From: an uncultured Eubacterium sp. | GTDB lineage: Bacteria; Bacillota; Clostridia; Oscillospirales; Acutalibacteraceae | Assembly (NCBI GenBank): GCA_945979635.1 | Contig: CAMFPZ010000020.1 | Coordinates: forward strand, 1-9,338 | DNA length: 9,338 nt | Direction: 5' to 3' | Part shown: in pieces, positions 1-5,726 of the stretch | How positions within the stretch are numbered: the first letter of the stretch is position 1 | How the letters are laid out: every line of letters begins with the position of its first letter | Notes under the pieces: model-generated | Databases searched by the model: none | What the model saw: only the letters and a program-made list of their open reading frames with translations | Told to the model about the DNA's origin: nothing | Program-made: the position numbers and the translations under genes

Positions 1-1
1 C

Positions 2-700
2 AAGCATGTTGTAAAAACATATGCAACGAAGCATCATCTCCACGCAACCTTTATGGCGAAGCCTATTGAGGGCATCAATGGTTCGGGTATGCATACAAAT
101 ATGTCACTCTATGACCTAAAAACAGGAAAGAATGTTTTTGATGACCCGAATGGTGAATTAGGACTTTCCGATATTGCATATAGCTTTATCGCAGGTATTA
201 TGGCTCACATCAAGGGTATTGCTGCTGTTTCTAATCCAACAGTTAATTCATATAAGAGATTGGTTCCGGGATATGAGGCTCCTTCCTATCTTGTATGGTC
301 TACCTCTAACAGAAGTTGTCTTGTTCGTATTCCTGCTTCTCGCGGCAAGGGAACAAGAGTTGAGCTTCGTTGTCCTGATCCAACCTGCAATCCATATCTT
401 GAAATGGCACTTTGTCTTGCGGCTGGTCTTGATGGAATTAAGAAGGGCTTGAAGCCGGCTCCTGCATACGATGAGAATGTTTTTGAGCTTTCTGCACAGG
501 AGCTTAAGGAAGCGGGAATTGAGTGTCTTCCGGGCACACTTGCCGAGGCTATCGAAGCTGCCGAGGCTGATGAGTTCATTCGCGAAACTCTCGGCAACCA
601 TGTTTTCAATAACTATATTTCAGGTAAGAAGGCTGAATGGGACAGCTATAAGACCGCTGTTTCACAATGGGAAATTGACAGATATATGATTAATTATTAA
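2..700 (+). CDS. glnA: Glutamine synthetase type I (alpha class), C-terminal 232 residues; 5' end outside window
   Basis: This enzyme makes glutamine from glutamate, ammonia and ATP in the cytoplasm, the entry step of ammonium assimilation. The reading frame is open from base 2, so the gene begins upstream; about half of a roughly 440-residue type I enzyme is present. Visible family motifs include ATFMAKP followed by NGSGMH (metal/glutamate site, around bases 47-94), NRSCLVRIP and RGKGTRVELR (ATP/glutamate-binding arginines and a metal-binding glutamate, around 308-370), and DPTCNPYLEMALCLAAGLDGI. The C-terminus, WEIDRYMINY, resembles Gram-positive alpha-type enzymes. At the place of the enterobacterial adenylylation tyrosine (NLYDLP) this protein has NVFELS, with Phe at bases 482-484, so GlnE-type adenylylation is unlikely. 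The ammonium channel gene follows in the same direction, which fits a nitrogen-assimilation cluster. The identification is secure; the promoter and N-terminus cannot be seen. Confidence 0.97.
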   Translation, partial: KHVVKTYATKHHLHATFMAKPIEGINGSGMHTNMSLYDLKTGKNVFDDPNGELGLSDIAYSFIAGIMAHIKGIAAVSNPTVNSYKRLVPGYEAPSYLVWSTSNRSCLVRIPASRGKGTRVELRCPDPTCNPYLEMALCLAAGLDGIKKGLKPAPAYDENVFELSAQELKEAGIECLPGTLAEAIEAAEADEFIRETLGNHVFNNYISGKKAEWDSYKTAVSQWEIDRYMINY

Positions 701-714
701 TTTGCCCTCTCTTG

Positions 715-731
715 CGGCTAATAAATAGCCG
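715..731 (+). other. Small perfect hairpin after glnA
   Basis: CGGCTA (715-720) pairs exactly with TAGCCG (726-731) around a 5-base loop. No T-tract follows, so it is not a standard intrinsic terminator. It is the first of three successive hairpins in the glnA-amt gap and may be part of a 3'-end or leader structure. The structure is read directly from the sequence; its role is unknown. Confidence 0.4.
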
Positions 732-738
732 TCAAAAG

Positions 739-772
739 TCAGCACCTTTGGAGACTTATCCAAGGGTGCTGA
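739..772 (+). other. Strong 14-bp stem-loop in the glnA-amt gap
   Basis: TCAGCACCTTTGGA (739-752) pairs with TCCAAGGGTGCTGA (759-772) over 14 positions, one of them a G-T wobble, around the 6-base loop GACTTA. It is the most stable-looking structure in the gap. It is followed by TGAATAAAAAAG rather than a T-run, so it would not be a canonical intrinsic terminator by itself. It could protect the glnA mRNA 3' end, or act with the hairpin just downstream. Its position makes a link to glnA or amt expression likely, but the mechanism is not evident. Confidence 0.5.
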
Positions 773-777
773 TGAAT

Positions 778-811
778 AAAAAAGTTCGCGGCGGTTTTTG
801 CGGAATTTTTT
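778..811 (+). terminator. Candidate A-tract/T-tract intrinsic terminator after glnA
   Basis: AAAAAAGTTCGC (778-789) can pair with GCGGAATTTTTT (800-811) with one G-A mismatch and one G-T wobble, leaving a 10-base loop. The short GC-containing core followed by six T's is what an intrinsic terminator looks like, and the upstream A-run could make it bidirectional. The core is weak and partly imperfect, so this is a moderate call. It would end glnA transcripts ahead of the amt promoter region. Confidence 0.42.
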
Positions 812-820
812 GTACCGCCG
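789..820. promoter_or_regulatory. GC-rich dyad CGGCGGT-N18-ACCGCCG just upstream of the amt -10 candidate
   Basis: CGGCGGT (789-795) and ACCGCCG (814-820) are perfect reverse complements separated by 18 mostly T-rich bases. The right arm ends 5 bases before a TATAAT hexamer, so the dyad covers the place where a -35 element would sit. It could be an operator for a dimeric regulator. It could also be an alternative RNA stem that overlaps and competes with the 778-811 hairpin. The repeat is certain; its function is inferred from position only. Confidence 0.3.
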
Positions 821-825
821 AGAAA

Positions 826-831
826 TATAAT
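826..831 (+). promoter_or_regulatory. Candidate -10 element (TATAAT) for the ammonium channel gene
   Basis: A perfect TATAAT lies 35 bases before the amt start codon, with an ordinary leader containing AGGAGA (853-858) after it. No convincing TTGACA-like -35 is found at 16-18 bases upstream, where the sequence is GGAATT within a T-rich stretch. If real, the promoter probably needs an activator or is weak, which would suit a nitrogen-controlled gene. AT-rich background makes chance hits common. Confidence 0.35.
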
Positions 832-866
832 ACTTTGTCTATAACAAATTACAGGAGAATTTAGCT

Positions 867-2588
867 ATGAGTGATTCAATTTTAACAGCAATCAGTGAAA
901 ATGTTTTTGGAGTCTGGTTTTTGATTGGTGCAGCTCTTGTGTTCTTTATGCAATGTGGATTCGCGATGGTTGAAAGCGGATTCACAAGAGCAAAGAATGC
1001 AGGAAATATCATAATGAAAAATCTTATGGATTTCTGTATCGGCTCTGTTATGTTTATTGTTTTGGGATACAGCCTTATGTTCAGCGAGGATTATATTGCC
1101 GGACTGTTTGGCTTACCTAATCTCAATCTTTTGACAGATTATTCAGGATCGAGCGGTGATTGGTCGAACTTTGTTTTCAATCTTGTTTTTTGTGCCACAG
1201 CAGCTACTATCGTTTCCGGTGCTATGGCAGAAAGAACAAAATTCAGCTCGTATTGTATTTACTCGGCAGTAATTTCTGCTGTTGTTTACCCTATCGAGGC
1301 AGGCTGGATTTGGAACAGCAACGGCTGGCTTGCTCAAATGGGATTCCACGATTATGCAGGCTCAACTGCTATTCATATGGTTGGCGGTATCGCTGCCCTT
1401 ATCGGAGCAATTTTTCTTGGTCCCCGTATCGGAAAGTATTCTGTTGATAAGAAGACAGGAAAGAAAAAGGCAAAGGCTATTCCGGGACATTCATTGACTC
1501 TTGGTGCTCTCGGTGTATTCATCCTTTGGTTCGGCTGGTATGGATTCAATGGTGCGGCTGCAACAGATATTGAGACTCTCGCCTCAATATTCCTAACAAC
1601 AACTCTTGCACCGGCGGTTGCGACAGTTGTTACTATGATATTCACATGGATAAAGGATGGCAAGCCGGATGTTTCTATGTCACTTAATGCTTCGCTTGCA
1701 GGATTGGTTGCGATTACGGCACCCTGCGATTGTGTGAACGCACTTGGTTCAATCATTATCGGTGCCGTTTCAGGTATCCTTGTTGTTGTTGTCGTTGAGC
1801 TTCTCGACAAGAAATTTCATATCGATGACCCTGTCGGTGCTGTAGGTGTACATATGGCAAACGGAATTTGGGGTACTATTGCGGTTGGCTTATTCTCGAC
1901 AGGCTACGACGGAGTAGGCAAGGGCCTGTTCTATGGCGGTGGCTTTAAGCAGTTGGGTATTCAGCTTGTTGGATTCCTTGCGGTTGCGGCTTGGACTACC
2001 GTAATGATGATTGTCGTATTTGCTCTTATCAAGAAGACGAACGGTCTTCGCGTTTCTGCCGAGGAGGAAATTAAGGGACTTGATGCAACAGAACACAATC
2101 TTCCATCTGCTTATGCGGATTTTGTTCCTGCAAATATCCTTATTTCTTCGGGCAATTCGGCTGCTCCTGCTCAATCAGTTGAAAAGGCAGTTCCTGTTGA
2201 AACCTTTACAACAAAGACGGATGCTGTTCTTTCCAAGATTGTTATGATTTTCAATCCATCAAAGTTTGAGGAGCTCAAGGAGGCTATGAATTCAATCGGC
2301 GTTACAGGTATGACAGTAACAAATGTTATGGGCTGCGGAGTCCAAAAGGGACATATAAGAAAGTACCGTGGTGTTGAGATTGAGGAAATGAGTCTTCATC
2401 CGAAGATGAAGCTGGAAATGGTTGTGTCTGCAGTGCCTGTTAATAAGGTTATTGAGGCTGCAAGATCAGTGCTTTATACCGGAAATATCGGCGATGGAAA
2501 AATCTTCGTTTATGATGTTGACGATGTTGTTAAGGTTCGTACCGGTGAGCACGGATATGATGCATTACAGGGCGTTGATGATGAATAA
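867..2588 (+). CDS. Ammonium transporter (Amt) with fused C-terminal P-II signalling domain
   Basis: This is a membrane ammonium channel of the Amt/Rh family, 573 residues, joined to a whole P-II domain. Residues about 10-390 form the 11-segment channel: GFAMVESGFTRAKNAGN (31-47), a likely gate Phe at 108, AERTKF (121-126), HDYAGST (161-167), and the conserved pore histidines at 170 (AIHMVGG) and 329 (GVHMANG). Residues about 391-455 are a polar, Ala/Ser/Thr-rich linker. Residues about 456-565 match GlnB/GlnK: GVTGMTVTNV, the T-loop beginning VQKGHIRKYRG (492-502), then TGNIGDGKIFV (538-548) and VRTGE. The tyrosine uridylylated in Escherichia coli P-II (Tyr51) is Ile505 here, the ATP-contacting Arg38 position is Val492, and the T-loop is about one residue longer. 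The pore-plugging Arg47 equivalent is kept (Arg501). AGGAGA (853-858), 8 bases upstream, supports the start. I infer that the attached P-II domain gates its own channel in response to ATP/ADP and 2-oxoglutarate. Confidence 0.95.
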   Translation: MSDSILTAISENVFGVWFLIGAALVFFMQCGFAMVESGFTRAKNAGNIIMKNLMDFCIGSVMFIVLGYSLMFSEDYIAGLFGLPNLNLLTDYSGSSGDWSNFVFNLVFCATAATIVSGAMAERTKFSSYCIYSAVISAVVYPIEAGWIWNSNGWLAQMGFHDYAGSTAIHMVGGIAALIGAIFLGPRIGKYSVDKKTGKKKAKAIPGHSLTLGALGVFILWFGWYGFNGAAATDIETLASIFLTTTLAPAVATVVTMIFTWIKDGKPDVSMSLNASLAGLVAITAPCDCVNALGSIIIGAVSGILVVVVVELLDKKFHIDDPVGAVGVHMANGIWGTIAVGLFSTGYDGVGKGLFYGGGFKQLGIQLVGFLAVAAWTTVMMIVVFALIKKTNGLRVSAEEEIKGLDATEHNLPSAYADFVPANILISSGNSAAPAQSVEKAVPVETFTTKTDAVLSKIVMIFNPSKFEELKEAMNSIGVTGMTVTNVMGCGVQKGHIRKYRGVEIEEMSLHPKMKLEMVVSAVPVNKVIEAARSVLYTGNIGDGKIFVYDVDDVVKVRTGEHGYDALQGVDDE

Positions 2589-2604
2589 GAATTAATTCAG
2601 TATG

Positions 2605-2648
2605 AACCTACAGGGCGAACACAGTTCGCCCTAATGGGTTTTATATAT
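2605..2648 (+). terminator. Terminator or leader attenuator between amt and the glutamate synthase genes
   Basis: AGGGCGAAC (2612-2620) pairs perfectly with GTTCGCCCT (2624-2632) around the 3-base loop ACA. An outer helix AACC/GGTT (2605-2608 with 2637-2640) may extend it, and TTTTATATATTTT follows. This looks like an intrinsic terminator for amt with an interrupted T-tract. No separate promoter is visible between it and the next start codon, so either the gltB block is read by read-through or the hairpin lies within that block's own leader as an attenuator. Confidence 0.55.
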
Positions 2649-2668
2649 TTTAATTAAGGAGAAAAAAT

Positions 2669-3772
2669 ATGTTAAGAGAGGGACAAATTCGAATTCCTTC
2701 AGGATGTGCTATTGCCGCTATTATCGACAGAAAGGGCAATAAAATAAACGGTTCTGAAATTATAAAATCTATTGCACTTATGCACGATAGGTCAAACGGA
2801 CTCGGAGGCGGTTTTGCTGCTTACGGAATTTATCCTGAACACAAAGACGAATATGCCATTCATGTATTCTACGACAGCGTTGAGGCAAAAAAGGCGTGTG
2901 AGGAATACCTGTTTAAGCATTTTAATATAGATGTTGCCGAAAAAATACCTACTCGACAGGTTCAAAGCATAGAAAACGGACCTGATATTTGGCGTTATTT
3001 CGGAAAGGCAAATAGAGTAAGAATGAAGAATGCCCGCTTGGATGAGCTTGAATATGTTGCACAGTGCGTAACATATGTGAATAATTCCATTGATGGTGCG
3101 TATATCTTTTCGAGCGGAAAGAATATGGGCTGCTTTAAGGCGGTGGGCTATCCCGAGGATGTCGGTGAGTTTTATATGCTCGACCAATATGATGCTTATC
3201 TTTGGACTGCTCACGGAAGATTTCCGACAAATACTCCGGGATGGTGGGGTGGCTCACATCCGTTTAATATTCTCGATTGGTCAATAGTTCATAACGGCGA
3301 AATTTCGTCCTATGATGCAAATAGGAGATATATCGAGCAATTCGGATATATTTGTACAATGCAAACTGACACGGAGGTTATTACATATTTGTTCGACCAT
3401 CTGTTGCGTCATCATAATCTTCCGATTGAGGTTGCCGCTGATGTTTTGACAGCACCCGAATGGGATGAGATTGACAGAATGGACGACGAAAAAAAGGAAT
3501 ATTTTACTAACCTTCGAGCAATATACAGCGGTGCTCTTGTTAATGGTCCGTTTTCTGTTATCCTTGGCTCAAATAAAGGCCTGCTCGCAATAAACGACAG
3601 ACTCAAGCTTCGTTCGTTGACGGCCGCAACAAAGGGCGACCGAGCATATTTTGCAAGTGAGGAATCGGCAATTAGAATAATTTGTCCCGACCCTGAAAGG
3701 GTATGGTCAGTGTCGGGTGCTCAACCTGTTTTCATTCCTCTCGAAATTGATGAAGAGGAGGTTGACTACTAA
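2669..3772 (+). CDS. Glutamate synthase, class II glutamine amidotransferase subunit (GltB N-terminal domain type)
   Basis: This 367-residue protein is the stand-alone glutaminase part of a split glutamate synthase. It should release ammonia from glutamine for use by the next gene's product. Class II (Ntn-hydrolase) amidotransferase motifs appear in order: SGCAIAAI with the presumed nucleophile Cys13, HDRSNGLGGGFAAYGIYP (39-56), AHGRFPTNT (181-189), HNGEIS (208-213), TDTEV (233-237) and SEESAI (330-335). Length is close to that of the GltB amidotransferase domain alone. The nucleophile must become N-terminal, and no start codon adjoins Cys13, so removal of a 12-residue propeptide is inferred, as known for GltB and many PurF proteins. 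AAGGAG (2656-2661), 7 bases before the ATG, supports the start. The stop overlaps the next start by one base (TAATG), so the two subunits are probably translationally coupled. GlxB-like amidotransferases are the closest alternative family. Confidence 0.88.
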   Translation: MLREGQIRIPSGCAIAAIIDRKGNKINGSEIIKSIALMHDRSNGLGGGFAAYGIYPEHKDEYAIHVFYDSVEAKKACEEYLFKHFNIDVAEKIPTRQVQSIENGPDIWRYFGKANRVRMKNARLDELEYVAQCVTYVNNSIDGAYIFSSGKNMGCFKAVGYPEDVGEFYMLDQYDAYLWTAHGRFPTNTPGWWGGSHPFNILDWSIVHNGEISSYDANRRYIEQFGYICTMQTDTEVITYLFDHLLRHHNLPIEVAADVLTAPEWDEIDRMDDEKKEYFTNLRAIYSGALVNGPFSVILGSNKGLLAINDRLKLRSLTAATKGDRAYFASEESAIRIICPDPERVWSVSGAQPVFIPLEIDEEEVDY

Positions 3773-5274
3773 TGATAAATTATATTCCAAGAAGATTTAC
3801 CATAGTTCGTGATAAGGAGCTTTGTATAAATTGCGGATGCTGTGTCAGACAATGCTCAAATGAATGTCATTATTTCGCCGATGACCAAAAAACAGTCTTG
3901 GCAAATTCGAACGAATGCGTAGCGTGCCACAGATGCGTTGATTTGTGTCCGACAGGTGCATTAAGAATAGAAAAATATGTTTGCGACTATCGAGAAAATG
4001 CGAATTGGACTGCTCAATATCAGCAGGAGATTTGTCGTCAGGCTAATACCGGCTCAACCCTGCTTTCGGCTATGGGTAATCCAAAGCCGTATCCGATTTA
4101 TTGGGACAAAATTTTGCTCAATGCCTCGCAGGTTACCAATCCGTCCATCGACCCTCTTCGCGAGCCTATGGAGATTAGGACTATTTTAGGACGCAAGCCC
4201 GAAAAAATCGAGGTTGAAAAAAAGGGTAAGTCGACCGTAAAAATGCCGCCTCAGGTTATGATTGAAATGCCGATTATGTTTTCGGCTATGAGCTTTGGTT
4301 CAATTTCGCTGAATGCTCAAAAATCTCTTGCCATTGCGGCGAAAAATCTCGGAACACTGTTCAATACAGGTGAGGGCGGTCTTCATCCGGACCTCGAGGA
4401 ATACGGAGATTATGCCGTTGTTCAGGTTGCGTCCGGCAGATTCGGCGTTCACAAGGGATATTTGAATAATTGCAAATTCGTAGAAATAAAAATCGGTCAG
4501 GGTGCAAAACCGGGTATAGGAGGTCATCTTCCGGGAGAAAAGGTTAATGTTGAAGTTTCTAACGCTCGTATGATTCCCGAGGGCTCCGATGCAATCTCTC
4601 CCGCTCCCCACCACGATATTTATTCCATCGAGGATTTACGCCAGCTTATTTGGAGCTTGAAGCAGGCAACTGATGGTAAGAAGCCTGTTTCCGTAAAAAT
4701 AGCTGCTGTTCATAATGTTGCCGCAATCGCCTCGGGCTGTGCCAGAGCAGGTGCGGATATTGTAGTAATTGATGGGTATAGAGGAGGAACAGGTGCGGCT
4801 CCTACGCGTATTCGCGATAATGTCGGAATACCGATTGAGCTTGCCTTAGCGGCAGCCGACCAAAGATTGCGTGACGAGGGTATTCGTTCGACTGTTTCGC
4901 TTGTTGCGGCGGGCTCGTTTCGTTGCTCGAGTGATATAGTAAAGGCGATTGCTCTTGGTGCGGATGCCTGCTATATTGCTTCGGCTCCTCTAATTGCTAT
5001 GGGTTGTCATATGTGTCAGACCTGTAATACCGGCAAGTGTAATTGGGGCATCGCAACTCAAAGACCTGATTTAACAAAACGCCTTAATCCTGAAATAGCC
5101 CACCAAAGAGTGGAAAACCTTATTAACGCCTGGAACCACGAAATTAAGGAGATTATGGGCGGTATGGGAATAAATTCAATTGACTCGCTTCGCGGAAACA
5201 GGCTTATGCTTCGAGGTATAGGCTTGAGCGAAAAGGAGCTGGAAATTTTGGGCATTAAGCATGCAGGAGAATAG
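3772..5274 (+). CDS. Glutamate synthase, FMN-binding synthase subunit with N-terminal 2[4Fe-4S] ferredoxin domain
   Basis: This 500-residue protein is the catalytic synthase: on FMN it adds ammonia from the amidotransferase subunit to 2-oxoglutarate to make glutamate. Residues about 8-65 form a bacterial-type ferredoxin with cysteines 18, 21, 24, 28 and 49, 52, 55, 59, enough for two [4Fe-4S] clusters. Residues about 130-490 form the TIM-barrel domain: GEGGLHPD (200-207), IGQGAKPGIGGHLPGEK (241-257), SVKI (307-310) and IDGYRGGTGAAP (333-344). Cysteines 412, 418 and 423 have the C-x5-C-x4-C spacing of the GltB [3Fe-4S] site; Cys415 is additional. The large central domain of E. coli GltB is absent, as in archaeal-type split enzymes. 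AGGAGG (3756-3761) serves the start. The short archaeal-style arrangement and the adjoining genes make a glutamate synthase role far likelier than another FMN oxidoreductase. Confidence 0.93.
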   Translation: MINYIPRRFTIVRDKELCINCGCCVRQCSNECHYFADDQKTVLANSNECVACHRCVDLCPTGALRIEKYVCDYRENANWTAQYQQEICRQANTGSTLLSAMGNPKPYPIYWDKILLNASQVTNPSIDPLREPMEIRTILGRKPEKIEVEKKGKSTVKMPPQVMIEMPIMFSAMSFGSISLNAQKSLAIAAKNLGTLFNTGEGGLHPDLEEYGDYAVVQVASGRFGVHKGYLNNCKFVEIKIGQGAKPGIGGHLPGEKVNVEVSNARMIPEGSDAISPAPHHDIYSIEDLRQLIWSLKQATDGKKPVSVKIAAVHNVAAIASGCARAGADIVVIDGYRGGTGAAPTRIRDNVGIPIELALAAADQRLRDEGIRSTVSLVAAGSFRCSSDIVKAIALGADACYIASAPLIAMGCHMCQTCNTGKCNWGIATQRPDLTKRLNPEIAHQRVENLINAWNHEIKEIMGGMGINSIDSLRGNRLMLRGIGLSEKELEILGIKHAGE

Positions 5275-5285
5275 GAGGTAGTTAT

Positions 5286-5726
5286 ATGAAAAAGGTTTTT
5301 GCACGAGAAGAGCTTTGCGTTAACTGCCGCTTGTGTGAGGTTTATTGCAAAACTGCTCATTCTCAATCAAAGGATGTACTAAAGGCGAATAAATACGAGC
5401 AGCCGGCTCCCGTTTCGAGAATATCGGTTTATGGCGACAGAGATGCCAGTGCCGCTGTAAATTGCCGTCATTGTGACGACCCTGCCTGCGTAAAGGCGTG
5501 TATCACAGGTGCTATGCAAAAGGATAAAAGAACCGGCGTTGTCAGTGTGGACGAAAGCAAATGTATAGGATGTATGACTTGTTTGGCAGTTTGTCCGGTA
5601 GGATGTATAAAAACAGGCTCGTATGCAGTAAAATGTGATTTATGCCAAGGCAAGGATATGCCTGCCTGTGTGAAGAATTGTCCGAATAAAGCACTTGTTT
5701 ATCTTGAGGTAGGAGGTGCAGAATGA
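5286..5726 (+). CDS. Four-cluster [4Fe-4S] ferredoxin subunit associated with glutamate synthase
   Basis: This 146-residue electron-transfer protein resembles the Fe-S subunits of the DmsB/HycB/NrfC type. Sixteen cysteines are arranged in four groups: 11, 14, 17, 21; 60, 63, 68, 72; 93, 96, 99, 103; and 117, 120, 128, 132. That is sufficient for four [4Fe-4S] clusters; Cys107 is extra. There is no signal peptide, so it should act in the cytoplasm. It lies between the FMN synthase gene and the flavoprotein gene, so its likely job is to carry electrons from the flavoprotein's FAD to the ferredoxin domain of the synthase subunit. The AGGAGG site (5273-5278) overlaps the preceding stop codon and sits 7 bases before the ATG. 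The gene's end overlaps the next start by four bases (ATGA). The Fe-S assignment is firm; the specific partner is inferred from the neighbourhood. Confidence 0.88.
   Translation: MKKVFAREELCVNCRLCEVYCKTAHSQSKDVLKANKYEQPAPVSRISVYGDRDASAAVNCRHCDDPACVKACITGAMQKDKRTGVVSVDESKCIGCMTCLAVCPVGCIKTGSYAVKCDLCQGKDMPACVKNCPNKALVYLEVGGAE

Noticed and set aside
715..772. Possible ANTAR-type double-hairpin antiterminator target, known upstream of nitrogen genes in some clostridia
   Set aside because: The ANTAR target needs two hexanucleotide loops with A at position 1 and G at position 4. The first loop here has 5 bases (ATAAA) and the second is GACTTA.
836..853. GlnR/TnrA-like site (TGT...TTACA) just before the amt ribosome binding site
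   Set aside because: The half-sites are one base too far apart for the TGTNAN7TNACA consensus and the first half lacks the required A. The resemblance is probably chance in AT-rich sequence.
867..2588. Possibility that the Amt-P-II fusion is an artefact of a missed stop codon
   Set aside because: The frame is continuous through a linker of normal codon use, no internal ribosome site plus ATG marks a separate P-II start, and the P-II domain stays intact to its end. A fusion is the simpler reading.
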